In this document: positions 49,264-60,524 of the stretch, one piece after another
Numbering within the stretch: position 1 is the stretch's first letter
Layout: every line of letters begins with the position of its first letter
From: Urophycis tenuis
Taxonomy: Eukaryota; Chordata; Actinopteri; Gadiformes; Phycidae
Reading direction: 5' to 3'
DNA length: 64,000 nt
Assembly: GCA_036785325.1 (NCBI GenBank)
Contig: JAXIVH010000045.1
Location: 1,359,969 to 1,423,968 of the forward strand
Notes under the pieces: model-generated
The model's database searches: none
What the model was told of the DNA's origin: nothing
The model's input: the letters and a program-made list of their open reading frames with translations, nothing else
Position numbers and translations under genes: made by a program

Positions 49264-49376
49264 ATGTGACCACATGCATAATGCTCTGCTGCTTGTTGAA
49301 TTACTTCACGGAGACAGGATGATTGAAGCACTTGACTTTTTTACTGCAACTAAAACATGGAACAAGGCAAGGCAAG

Positions 49377-50501
49377 GCAAGGCAAGGCAAGTTTATTTGT
49401 ATAGCACAATTCAGCAGCAAGGCAATTCATTGTGCTTTACATACATAAAAGCATTAAAATACAATAAAAGCATAGCAAAAAAAAAATAAAAAAATAAAAA
49501 AATAAAAAAAAATAAAAAATAACACATACATACATACATACATATACAGCATTAAAAGCATTGAAATTAAAATACAAGCATAAAAAGGAAATTAAAACAT
49601 GTTAAGATAAGCTTAGGGGAAGGCTGTAGCAAACATAAAGGTCTTTAATCTGGATTTAAAAGTGGTGAGTGTTTCAGCAGACCTACAACTTTCTGGCAGT
49701 TTGTTCCATATATGTGGTGCATAAAAACTGAACGCTGCCTCTCCATGTTTAGTTCTGACTCTGGGCACAGTAAGCAGACCCGCCCCAGATGACCTGAGAG
49801 ATCTGGATGGTTCATAGAAAATGAGAAGATCTGAAATGTACTTTGGTCCCAAACCATTCAGTGCTTTATAAACTAACAGCAGTACTTTAAAGTCAATTCT
49901 CTGACAGACAGGAAGCCAATGTAACGATCTGAGAACTGGAGTAATGTGATCCATTTTCTTAGTTTTTGTGAGGACTCGAGCAGCAGCATTCTGAATTAAC
50001 TGGAGCTTTCTGATGGACTTTTTTGGGAGACCAGTGAAGATGCTGTTACAATAGTCGAGCCTACTGAAGATAAATGCGTGGACAAGTTTCTCTAAGTCCT
50101 GCTGAGACATTAGTCCTCTGACCCTTGATATATTCTTTAAGTGATAGTAGGCAGACTTCGTAATCATTTTAATGTGACTGCTAAAATTCAGGTCTGAGTC
50201 CATGACAACACCTAGATTTCTTGCCTGGTCTGTGGTTTTTAACATTGCCAGTTGCAGCTGAGCACAAACTTTTAATCGTTCTTCCTTGGCCCCAAAGACA
50301 ATTATTTCAGTCTTGTCCTTATTCAACTGAAGAAAATTCTGGCACATCCAATCATTGATTTGGTCAATGCAATTACTCAATGCTTGTATTGGACCATAGT
50401 CACCTGGGGTTATTGTTATGTAAATTTGTGTATCATCTGCATAATTGTGGTAGCAGATGTCATTTTGCAGGATCTGAGCCAGTGGGAGCATGTAGATGTT
50501 A
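49377..50501 (-). mobile_element. L2-type LINE, 5'-truncated, in the LTR
   Basis: Flanked by AACAAG at 49371-49376 and 50502-50507. The - strand reads the end of reverse transcriptase in one frame: NYADDTQIYITITPGDYGPI (YADD box), FLQLNKDKTEIIVFGAK, RLDYCNSIFTGLPKKSIRKL, LHWLPVCQRIDFKVLLLVYK, WNKLPESCRSAETLTTFKSR. The 3' end has ATACAAATAAACTTGCC followed by (TTGCC)n. Only the front is missing, so it is relatively young. Confidence 0.9.
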
Positions 50502-50555
50502 AACAAGCACACAACCAGTGTGCACAAATAATTAATCGTCATCTGTTCCGCTCGA

Positions 50556-50998
50556 GGGTGGCACGGTGGTGCAGTGGTTAGTACTGTCGCCTCACAGCAA
50601 GAGGGTTCTGGGTTCGAATCCACCTGGGACCTGGGACCTTTCTGTGTGGAGTTTGCATGTTCTCCCCGTGCTTGCGTGGGTTCTCTCCGGGTACTCCGGC
50701 TTCCTCCCACAGACCAAAAACATGCAGGTTGGGGATTAGTTTAATTGGTGTCTCTAAATTGACCATAGGTGTGTATGTGAGTGTGAATGGTTGTTCGTTG
50801 CTATATGTTAGCCCTGTGATAGGCTGGCGACCTGTCCAGGGTGTACCCCGCCTCTCGCCCGTTTTAGCTGGGATTGGCTCCAGCCCCCCCGCGACCCTCG
50901 TAGAGGATAAGCGGTCACGATAATGGATGGATGGATGGATGGCTCCAGCCCCCCCGCGACCCTCTAGAGGATAAGCGGTTTAGAAAATGACTGACTGA
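50556..50998 (+). mobile_element. tRNA-derived SINE with RTE-like tail
   Basis: Flanked by TCCGCTCGA at 50547-50555 and 50999-51007. The head has a pol III A-box-like GTGCAGTGGTTAGTAC and a B box GGTTCGAATCC at 50611-50621. The 3' part (CCCCCCCGCGACCCTC, GGATAAGCGG, then ATGGATGGATGG) matches the end of the RTE element at 24490-24535. The tail is duplicated at 50941-50995. Confidence 0.88.
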
Positions 50999-51058
50999 TC
51001 CGCTCGAACACAGTGTGCGATTAATGCTTCTGAGCAATTTTCGTATTGCCCAGCCTAA

Positions 51059-51074
51059 CGTGATCGTATTGTGG
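51059..51074 (+). other. tRNA-His 5'-half match in the 5' LTR
   Basis: CGTGATCGTATTGTGG, 15 of 16 identical to tRNA-His nucleotides 3-18; partner of the exact copy in the other LTR. Confidence 0.7.
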
Positions 51075-52189
51075 CATTTTTTAACTAAAACAAAAAGCAC
51101 ATAACACAAAACAATATTACATTTTCAAAAGCACAAAATAAAACATACCTGAAACATGGAACAACTACACAACCAGTGTGTACAAATAATTAATCGTTGT
51201 CCGTTCCCGTCCGAACTGTAAAAGAGGAGCCCCATATCAGTGCCACAGGTCACGTACACCTCGTGCTTAAGGACTCCACACTTTACACAATTACTTCTTT
51301 ACAAACCAATAAAACAAAGAGTTTTACAAGCATTATGCTTAACAATTATGTAACCAATTAAATGCTGACCGAGTTAAACATCTTATGCGTGGTTTGCATT
51401 TGTAACTAAATTTATATATAAGCGGACAGAACGGAACGGCAACTTACCACAGCATGCGTTTAATGCTTCTGAGCAATTTACGTATTGCCCAGCATTAACT
51501 TAAACACAAACTTCCGCTGTGGACTTTCAAAATAAAATATAAAAAATTGAGTCCCAAGTTTGACAGGAATTTAACAAATAAAACAAAGTCGCTATTTACA
51601 CATATAGACAGCAATGACAGAATTTCATTGCACAGAGAAACTTGTTTTCCCTGCTGTACATGACAATAAACACTTTAAATCTTTAACTTAACTACTTAAA
51701 TAGCTAAATATTTTAGATTGAATTTGTTTCAAATGACTACAAATTTATTTCGTATAAAATACAGAAAATAGCTAAACAGAAATTCTACACAATTACTCTC
51801 ATAACAAAAACTTGGATCAATAAATATACAAATGTGAAAACTTCTCATGGCCCAATTGGCCCCTCCCATCCGAGGTTTCTATTTGACAGGCTTCATGTGA
51901 TTTTTTTTGTTGGCAATATTGTTGCCATATTGAGAAGCTACAAGAGAGTTACAACTGTCTTGTAAAATTGTACGATTGTAACCTGATATACTGTTATCTT
52001 GGCTAATGATATTATTTGTTTAGTTTTTTTCTCGTTGTCCCCCATAATGAGGTAGGAGATGTAAATCTAGCTGAGTTACAAGACTTAGCATGCAAGATAT
52101 ATCAACATAGCAGAATTGCAAGACTCGGCAGACAAGAAGTTTCTTGCCACAAATAAATGTTGTAAGGACATCTTTCATCCTTTTCCTCC

Positions 52190-52650
52190 TTTTAGTAATG
52201 GAGGTACCAGCCGACCAGCTGAGGTAGTTGAGCGGACTGCTCGAGCAGGGGTGTAGTGTTTAATGCTTAGAGGTAGGTAGAGGCAGTTCCATTAACAGCT
52301 TTGTAGGCCAGTACCATTGTCTTGAATTTGATGCAAGCCACTACAGGGAGCCAGTGGAGGTCATGGAAGAGGGGGACATGTGGGAGAATTTGGGTAGGTT
52401 GAACACAAGGCGTGCTGCAGCATTCTGGATCTGCTGCAAAGGTTTTATCATGGTTGCACTTGCAGGTAGCCGGCTAAAAGCGAGTTGCAGTAGTCGAGGC
52501 GGAAGATGACAAGTGCTTGGGTCAGGAGCTTTGTTGCTTGGATCCTGCGGATGTTGTAAAGAGCAAATCTGCAGAATTGAGTCACTGCATTGATGTTTGC
52601 AATGCAGGACAGTTGATTGTCGAGTATTACACCAAGGTTCACTGCAGTCG
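52190..52650 (-). mobile_element. LINE tail fragment (15410-27245 family)
   Basis: The - strand reads MIKPLQQIQNAAARLVFNLP and, in another frame, VIFRLDYCNSLLAGYLQVQP: the end of a LINE reverse transcriptase, frameshifted. Confidence 0.75.
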
Positions 52651-53149
52651 GTGAAAAACATACTGTAATGCCTTAGACAGAGACCAGTAGGCCCCTGTGA
52701 GGGCAATCGTTCCCTGGTATGAAACATAACTATACATGGCACTATTCTACAATACATTACACAAATACAGTGTTCAAAAAGCTTTGGAACTGGTTGAATT
52801 GATGGCCAAATATCAACTAAAAAACAATACGACAAATTAATTCTAAGCTTAATTAGTGTTCTGCTGAAATTATGTTTGGCCAGAATAAGGTTTGAGGTTG
52901 ATAGATACAAAGTGAAAAACTGCCATCAGAAGTGATTAAGAAGTTGGTAAACCAGAGAGAATATAACTTTTCCTTGTTTTGTAGAATCATCTTATTCATT
53001 CCAGTTTTTTTATTCCTGCTTTTCATAACTCATAATTCAGAAATATGTTTATTGCCAAGTAGGCTTGCATCTAAGACAAATTTGTCTTGGTGGTTCATGC
53101 GCAACAGTAAACAAACAACAAACGTTCTGTCTTGATGTCAGGTGACTGT

Positions 53150-54785
53150 CATGGCACCGTTCCAGCGGCAGCCCGTCGTAGCAGTTGCCGATACTTTTTA
53201 TTGTGTTTTTAGTTTGTTTTAAGCGTGTTTTTATTTATCATTTGCACACCGTTTTGGGGATTTACACACTATCCACACAACAAGATGCTTCTTTTCGGCT
53301 TTGGATATCTTGTTGCTTTTTCCATGCTTTGGTCTCTCCTGGTGACTGCAAGCCAAGCCAGCCATTCAGCCGGTGTTGTTTACAGTTGTGACCAGCTGAT
53401 TGCCCTGAAGCCCCAAGTTCTCTTAGCTGGGGAGAGACCGACAGTACTGGAGGAGCTAAGACGGAGACAGCGTGGCTGCAGAGTGGGGGTTAAACGGAGA
53501 AGGAAGAGTAGGAAGTTTAAACCCTGTATCCCTGCAGTCATTACTAGAAATACTAGGTCGCTGGCAAATAAGATGGATGAACTTGAAGCGCTCATCAGGA
53601 TGCAAAGGGAGTACAGAGAGTCCAGTCTCATGTGTGTCAAGGAAACGTGGCTACACAAGCAGATGCCGGACTCCAACGCCATCCCCCGCTTCCGAACAGT
53701 CCGTGCAAACAGAGACACCACCGCGAGTGGCAAGGAGAAAGGTGGAGGGCTGGAAGTGCCCATTAACAACAGGTGGTGTCACCCCGGGCACATCTCCGTG
53801 AAAGAGCGCTTCTGCAGCCCGGATATCGAGCTAATTGCCATCGGACTTAGTCCATATTATCTGCCACGGGAGTTTACCAGAGTAATCTCCATGACTGTTT
53901 ACATTCCGCCATCTGGGAATGCTGACGCTGCATGTCACTTCATCCATGGTGCAACCACAGCACTGCAGACAAAACCCCCCTTGGTCATCACAGGTGACTT
54001 CAACCACGTCTCTCTCTCATCCACTCTCCCAACATTCTGCCAGTTTGTTAAATGTACAACAAGGGAAAATAAAACTATAGATCTGCTGTATGCAAATGTT
54101 AAAGATGCATACAGCTCTACTGCCCTCCCTCCCCTGGGAAGGTCCGACCACTACCTCGTCCTGCTCTCCTCATCATACAAGCCTTTGGTTCAGCAGCTTC
54201 CAGGGACAGTGTGGCCTGGAAGCCACTGACTGGGATGTATTCACTGCATCTTGGAATACATTGGGTTCTGCATGGACAACACAATCCCCACTAAAGAGGT
54301 CCGCTGTTACCCAATCAGCAAACCCTGGGTTACCAGCGACCTGAAGGCCAACGAGAAAAAGAAGGCCTTCAGGTCAGGGGACCGAGCAGAACTCAAGCGT
54401 GTTGAGAGAAAACTCAAACACAGCATCAAGGAGAGTAAGGACAACTACAGGAGAAAACTGGAAAAAACTGGCCCCTACCACTAACTTTCTCACCCCCCAC
54501 CCCCCCCTCCCCCAGGACACGTGCACTTCCCCCACTGCTGCCTACAAACTCCTTCATCAGTCACCACTCTGCACCATCCCCCACCCCCCAGCCTGGACTC
54601 AACATCACAGCCAGCCAGGTGAGGAGAGAGCTGGAGAAGCTCAATCAAAGAAAAGCTGCTGGACCAGATCACATCAACCCTTGTGTGCTGAAGGCCTGTG
54701 CCGGCCAGCTCTGTGGAGTTCTCCAGCGCCTCTTTAATGCAATTTCCCTCAGGGATCATTGAAGTATTTCTGTCTGTCTGTCTTA
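53150..54785 (+). mobile_element. L2-type LINE, endonuclease intact, RT deleted
   Basis: At 53225-54229 one frame encodes an AP-type endonuclease: ITRNTRSLANKMDELEALIR, CVKETWLHKQMPD, PLVITGDFNHV, LGRSDHYLVLLS. Then frameshifted pieces run to ASQVRRELEKLNQRKAAGPD and QLCGVLQRLFN. These join directly to the 3' tail (TTTCCCTCAGGGATCATTGA, (CTGT)n), so the reverse transcriptase is deleted. Confidence 0.85.
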
Positions 54786-55620
54786 AAGTGATGGTTCGGA
54801 GTAAAATTCACCCTGAGGTAATTTCCACCAATAATCCAGCCAAATACCCCCTCAGATGCATTTTTAGCGACGGTCAATATTTATCAAGTTTAGGGGTATC
54901 AGCCGAATGGCTTAGTATTGGAGTGTCCGGTACAATGTGTATATCTCGTAAATGACCCCACTAATAATGCATGGATTGTTACCCAACTTCTGTAGTAGTA
55001 CATATATGGTCTGTACTCACAAAACGAGGCATTTTAAAGTTTGTAAGTACACCAGGAGTTTATTTAAAAGAGCACTTTTCTGATAGCTTCAACTCGCTGT
55101 TGCTAAGGCTACCGCTGCGTCGACGTCTCTTCCGTCTTTCCGGATAAGTTCGTAAAAGTCCTCTTCAAAACTCAAGTGTAAGGAAAAAGGTAGTGAATTC
55201 AACACATCTAATTTCAAGTATTCAATTATTCCAGTTGTCAATACATTTCGATGGAGTGTTGAATTCACTAACTTTTTCCTTACACTTGTGACAAATCAAA
55301 ATCACCCGAAATACGGGAACCACAGGATTCTTGCCTATTGTTGCTGGGACATGGCCATCAAAAATTAAATCAAGCCACGCATTTCTTGAAAATGGAAGGA
55401 TTTGTGTGGCTCTATGCAGCCAACAACGTAACACTTCATGTGTGATTTGCCTGTAGCCATAGCGCTCTTGTGCTCGATGCTCATAAGAAACCCACCTGAT
55501 CAAAGATGGCAGATCTTCAAACATGTAGTGGGTGTGGGCTTGACAGGTGGGAGTGGTTCTATACAAATTTCCTTACCGTGATGTGAGCATAAGGGACCAA
55601 AACAAATGGCTCACAGCAAC
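54786..55620. other. Unclassified repeat-like DNA with hairpin and orphan ORF
   Basis: Starts AAAGTGATGGTTCGGAGTAA, which looks like the end of a fish DNA transposon (inference). It holds a 32-bp inverted repeat (55174-55205 and 55256-55287, one mismatch, 50-nt loop). A - strand ORF at 55222-55566 (115 codons; HRAQERYGYRQITHEVLRCW) has two Cys (CHKCK) near its end. I do not recognise the ORF; it may be a transposon remnant. Confidence 0.5.
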
Positions 55621-55769
55621 ATTGTGTTTCTTGACACCAAAGTTTCTCTACTGACTCAGAAAACGGATGGATGTTTTTCTTTCACGCTTGGATTGTTTAT
55701 ACGAACAGTATAGACCAAATATGAAAACAAAAGCCCGCAAAAAGTGAGTGTCATCTGCAGAAACACTCT

Positions 55770-56545
55770 GATGACATGGCCATTGCGGGGCGTATAGAGG
55801 GTGGGAAGGAGGATGAGTACAAGGACCTGGTCGGCAAATTTGTTAAGTGGTGTGGGGAGAACCACCTGCAGCTGAACGTTGCAAAGTCTGTATTGGTGGG
55901 GTCGACGTGATGGAATCTTACAAATACCTGGGTGTGGTGCTAGACAACAAACTGGAGTGGACTTCAAACATGGATGCAGTCCACAAGAAGGGCCTGAGCC
56001 GGATTTACTTCCTGAGGAGGCTCAGATCCTTCAACGTCTGCAACCAGATGCTGTACATGTTTTATGAGTGTTGTTGCGAGCACCATCTTCTTCGCTGTGG
56101 TGTCCTGGGGTGCAGGCATCAAAGCGAAGGACGCAAACAGACTCAATAAACTCATTAAAAAGGCAGGGTCTGTTGATGGCTCTAAGCTTGTCACCCTAGA
56201 GGAGGTGGAGGACAGGATGCTGGCAAAACTGCTATTGATCATGGACAATGTCTCTCATCCCCTCCACAAAACTATGGACAAGCTTAAGAGCAGCTTCAGC
56301 AACAGACTCATTCAACCCTACTGCCTTAAGGAACAGCAAAGGAAATCCTTCCTCCTTGGTGCCATCAGACTGTACAACACTTCACTCCAACAGAAATGGA
56401 CTTAATTTTTATTTGTATTTTTTATAAAATGTAATTATATATTTTTTTTTGTTTGTTTTTACTGTTTTTACACTGTATTTGTACTGTGGTTGCTGCTACG
56501 ACAACCTAATTTCCCCTTGGGGATAAATAAAGTTGTTCTACATAA
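55770..56545 (+). mobile_element. L2-type LINE, 5'-truncated
   Basis: The + strand reads HSDDMAIAGRIEGG-like at 55765-55810, YKYLGVVLDNKLEWTSNMDA, KKGLSRIYFLRRLRSFNVCN and KDANRLNKLIKKAGSVDGSK, with one frameshift near 56070. The 3' tail CCCCTTGGGGATAAATAAAG is at 56512-56531. Same group as the 8470-9640 copy. Confidence 0.85.
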
Positions 56546-56689
56546 ACACATTGTTCTCTATATATACAAACAAACAACAATAACAATAGACTGTAACAAA
56601 CAACAATCAACATGATGAATATGATGGCGGGCATATTATTGTTTAAATCGTGAATAGTAAGTTGAGGTAGCTGGTGTTTTAAAGTGTTT

Positions 56690-57150
56690 ACCAGTGTTTT
56701 AGAGTGCAGTAGTGCAGTAACAAAATGTAAAAATGCTGCATTATTGTAATGCCGACAGTTAAATTAAATTCCAGGGCAGTGCAAGAGGTGCAAAGAGTGG
56801 GGGAGGGGGAGGGTGAGGGGGGTCCCGGGACTTGTTCATGATCCCAACTGCAGCAGGGAAGAAGATGATCATGTGGCGGGAGGTTTTGGTCCTGATGCAC
56901 CGCAGCCTCCTGCCAGAGGGGAGAGGGGGAGGGGAGAGGGTCAAGTCTGTGACCGGGATGGGAGGGGTCGGCCACAATCCTACCTGCCCGCCTCTGCCCT
57001 GGAGGTGTGCAGGTCTTGTAGGGATGGAAGGTTGCAGCCAATCACCTGCTCTTGTCCTTATCCTTATCCAGTTTAATTAACAAACAAAACAAAACAAAAC
57101 GACATGCACCAACACACTGAGGCTGCCGTCCACGGCGCCATCTTGGTGTA
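56690..57150 (-). mobile_element. L2-type LINE, 5' end fused to 3' end
   Basis: The - strand begins CACCAAGATGGCGCCGTGGA (LINE 5' start, 57128-57147), runs about 90 nt, then continues with the end of the reverse transcriptase (LPSGRRLRCIRTKTSRHMII, FFPAAVGIMNKS). Nearly all coding sequence is deleted. Confidence 0.75.
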
Positions 57151-57835
57151 GCCTAATGTAGTCTTTTAATAACATTTTTATCTGTTCTCCAATTCCCTCC
57201 CTCCCCCTTTAACTGACTTTAATCTTTAATCTGAATTTAATTGACTTTAATCATCGTCAAATTATCAGTGTTATATTTAAACCATACTTTTAGTCTTTAT
57301 TTAAGCTTTAACAGCTATCATAGATTAATTTGCATTTGGTTGCTCCATTACTTCAACAAATATGAGAGATAGACTCAACTCAAAAGAAATTTGAGGATGG
57401 ACAATTTCAAATGGTCGCTATTTCTCAAAAGAATTACGTTAGGCTATACATGGCAATGACTAAAATTGTTGTGGTCAAAATTGGCAAATAATGTAAATAA
57501 ATTGCAGCTAAGTTTAGTTATTTATATGTTGCCTTGATGTTAACCCCACATCTGCCAAGTCTAGATATTCCACTCTCTCAATTCCAATGGCAAAATCAAG
57601 TGCAATGCAAAAAACCTAATGTAGTAAGGTAAGGTAATGGTAGGGGAGTGAATCCAATTATTTCCTGGAACTAGGCCTCTGAATCATTCTTTACCCATCT
57701 CCATAGGCATTACTGATTGTACAATGTAGATGCACAATATAAAACAATATACAGTAAGTACCAATACAAATTACTGCTATGCTATGGAAAGGCTCAATAT
57801 CAAATGTGTTGTTAAGTGCGCAGTATGGTGCTACT

Positions 57836-57887
<52 letters not shown>

Positions 57888-58255
57888 GTTTATGTCTATA
57901 TGTGGATCTCTGTTGACATAGCTGCCCAGGCATGTGTCAGATTGACAGGAACAGCCTGGTGTGGTCACCATGGTGATGAGGGACAGGAAGAACAAAGTTT
58001 GGGGGTTCCCAGCAGGAGAAAGACCTTGAGAACTTCAGCTCTCTCTGTCTCAGTGCTCTTTCTTAGATAACATTTACATTTACATTGAGGGCATTTAGCA
58101 GACACTTTTATCCAAAGCAACTTACAAAGAGTACATTTGTCATAAGAAGGTGAAACATTTCATTGCTGCTAATACAGTAAGAAAGTTACCAGAACAAGTT
58201 TCAAACATTTCAAAAAGTTAATTAATAGAAATGCATGTACTTTAAAAGTACTCAG
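57151..58255. other. Intergenic; (TC)n at 57838-57885 and LINE tail
   Basis: A 48-bp pure (TC)n tract. At 58070-58210 is a LINE 3' tail in - orientation (GGGCATTTAGCAGACACTTT). No gene seen. Confidence 0.7.
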
Positions 58256-58257
58256 TG

Positions 58258-58520
58258 TCTGCCCTAGACCCTCCCCCAACCCTGGCTCTGGACCAAACCA
58301 TCTCCCAACCCTGGACCAGACCATCTCCCAACCCCGGTCCTGGACCAGACCATCTCCCAACCCTGGACCAGACCATCTCCCAACCCTGAACTAGACCATC
58401 TCCCAACCCTGGACCAAACCATCTCCCAACCCTGGACTAGACCATCTCCCAACCCTGGACCAAACCATCTCCCAACCCTGGACCAGACCATCTCCCAACC
58501 CCGGTCCTGGACCAGACCCT
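58258..58520. repeat. Minisatellite, 23 bp (29-bp variants), about 10 units
   Basis: Units CCATCTCCCAACCCTGGACC plus AGA; some carry an extra CGGTCC. The array lies about 500 bp upstream of the titin promoter. Confidence 0.95.
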
Positions 58521-58939
58521 CCACACTTTTACAACTTTCTCTGAGGTAGGCTCTTCCTTTTTGAAGCCCTCTGTTCTGTATTTCCATGCCTTTTAGGATG
58601 GCTGCAGTGGTGTTGGGGGGACTTAATCACAACTCAAACAACTTAATCAATGTAATCCAGAAGAAGAGTGAAGAATTACTAATCAGTTTAAGTTATATAA
58701 TGAAGGTGCAACGGGTAAAGCGATTGAATTGGTTAATTAGTTAGCTTCTGAAGAGAACGGTCTGATGTTTGATGCAGAAGGTTCTGTTGCTCTTTGTATT
58801 AGCCTGTATGTCGCATCTGACTGTCTTTGTTTCCCTGCCTGCCCATTTATCTTTCTGCCTGCCTGTCTACCTTTCAGTCTGCCTGTCTATCAACTGAGAC
58901 TGTCTGCCTGCCAATATGTTTGTCTGTCTGTGTGTAAAG

Positions 58940-59085
58940 TGATTGACAGGTGTGAGCGTGCATAAAATGGCTACCGACATCCCATGGTGCCTTGCACCAG
59001 GTTGACCAATAAGGTGTGAGGGGGCTGATGATGCAGGGGCAGCCAGGGGTATAAAGAGTAACACAACCATATTGACACTTCTGAG
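58940..59085 (+). promoter_or_regulatory. ttn: Titin core promoter
   Basis: CCAAT at 59006-59010 and TATAAAG at 59050-59056, correctly spaced for a start site near 59076-59085. An E-box-like CAGGTG lies near 58947 and an M-CAT core CATTCC at about 59093 (just downstream), both usual in striated-muscle promoters. The assignment follows from the position ahead of a GT donor and the titin coding exons; no expression data are available here. Confidence 0.65.
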
Positions 59086-60429
59086 CAGTTGGAGCATTCC
59101 CAGCCTTGCCTCGGGTGTAGGGATTGCGTCGGGAAAAAAGCAAAACTACACGGCTTTGTCTCTGTGTAGTTTTGTTTTTTGAGTTCCTTTGAGGCTCATT
59201 TGTTCTCCTTTGGATTTTCTGACAGCATCATTGGATAAGGAGATTGTTTCCCCCCAGCTGGGCCTTGTCCCATTCTACCAGGCAACCTTGTGGACACAAG
59301 TAAGTTGCTTATTCACTTCTTAACTTCATTGTGCTGCTCCTCACTATCTCATATAATCTGTGAAAGGTCCAGCCACTATACATTTTAACACTGTCAATGT
59401 TTCCATCTTACCTGACATTAAACAGTTGGAACCAAGAGTCCACATAAATACACATTTGTTTGTGAAATAACCAATCTAGCCTAAGAATGCAATGGTTGCT
59501 GGTTTTTTCCAAGGTTATAAAGTGGTGAAGCGATTTAGGTGCATCCCAGAATAGCCTCTGATTGCATGAGAGTGGTGTCTCGGCTGGGGGGCCATGTCTT
59601 TTTAAGGGAATCAGCAGCAGGGCTATCAGTTGCACCTCCAGCTATGTGCCACATGGTGGCTGTCAATCAAGTAGGGGTGGGTGTATTTTTAGCTCCTGTG
59701 AGTTGTGGTATGGAGGCCTCCATCGGAAGTACTCCCTTTGTCTTGTTCTCAGCCATACGTTGATTGGCTTTTGGAGGCTGACAGAAAAACTGTGAGACAG
59801 TTTGTCTATGTTGTTTATGCCATCCTCATTCTATGGTTATAAAACACTGCTCTCTCACCCAGGTCTCCTCAGGATTTCTCCTCAAGGAACCAGCCTCAGG
59901 ATTAATCTGATAATCCTGAGTCTAGAACAGATAGATTGCGACATAAAGATTAGTTGTAAATATTTGCTATAGATTGTGTTTTAGTCTTGACATTTACACA
60001 ATTATTTTATGAAGTCCAGGTAACGGTTCCCTATTTATTCTTTTATGATTGCATAATGGTTTACCACAGCTGGGATAGCTGAGATATATATCAGGGTGTT
60101 TGGTGTGAAGGATTGCCATACTGGTTGCTGTGTGTGTATTTTTATTTTCTGACATCTGACATCTTCCACAACTTCCAGGAATAGACTATGGATATGTTTT
60201 CTCCCAGCAGGAGCTTTGTGATGCTTCCTCACTTCTATTTATGTTTGATTCTGTCATACTTATTTCTAACCTTTATTTTCTGCATTTTGTACCAGTATAA
60301 GATCAGAGTTAGAATGTCAGGTAATTTCCAGCCTGTTGCAGCTCAGAAAGAGAGATGAGGTTATTCAACAGTTGAACAAGGGCCAGCACAACAGCTGCTG
60401 AGTAATTAAGGGCAGGGGAATGCAGAGAG

Positions 60430-60524
<95 letters not shown>

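Larger units (their letters stand above)
41931..51600 (-). mobile_element. Ty3/gypsy LTR retrotransposon, inactivated
   Basis: Two long direct repeats (41931-42691 and 49265-51600) flank - strand gag and pol. Order along the - strand: 5' LTR, tRNA-His primer site, gag, protease, reverse transcriptase, RNase H, integrase, a repeat-containing tail, 3' LTR. Protease before RT and RNase H before integrase fit Ty3/gypsy; there is no env. Breaks include frameshifts in gag, a deletion in the RT fingers/palm and a stop codon in integrase. The 5' LTR has been enlarged by an L2 LINE and a SINE. Confidence 0.9.
49265..51600 (-). repeat. 5' LTR of the gypsy element, enlarged by insertions
   Basis: Matches the 3' LTR in pieces at 49265-49376, 50508-50555 and 51008-51600. 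It is split by an L2 LINE (49377-50501) and a SINE (50556-50998), each with target duplications. It also carries an extra copy of the AATAATTAATCGTC segment not present at that place in the other LTR. Confidence 0.85.
41440..51690 (+). mobile_element. L2-type LINE tail split by the gypsy element
   Basis: At 41500-41705 the + strand encodes the end of an L2 reverse transcriptase: HRRAASMLKDPNHPKHRMFT, then LLPSGRRYRSVKCR. Its 3' tail resumes at about 51605 (GACAGCAATGACAGAATTTC) and ends near 51690. The LTR retrotransposon sits between GTAGA and ATAGA, probably the diverged target duplication. Confidence 0.7.

Noticed and set aside
50556..50640. Functional tRNA gene
   Set aside because: It has A- and B-box-like sequence but no cloverleaf or anticodon arm, and it lies inside a SINE with target duplications.
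41931..51600. Endogenous retrovirus with env
   Set aside because: No env-like ORF between integrase and LTR; the domain order and sequence fit Ty3/gypsy.
53225..54229. 334-codon ORF with a hydrophobic, signal-like N-terminus, considered as a host gene
   Set aside because: It contains LINE endonuclease motifs and is followed by LINE linker sequence and a LINE 3' tail.
58264..58587. 107-codon Gly/Trp-rich - strand ORF
   Set aside because: Translation of the 23-bp minisatellite; no splice or start context.
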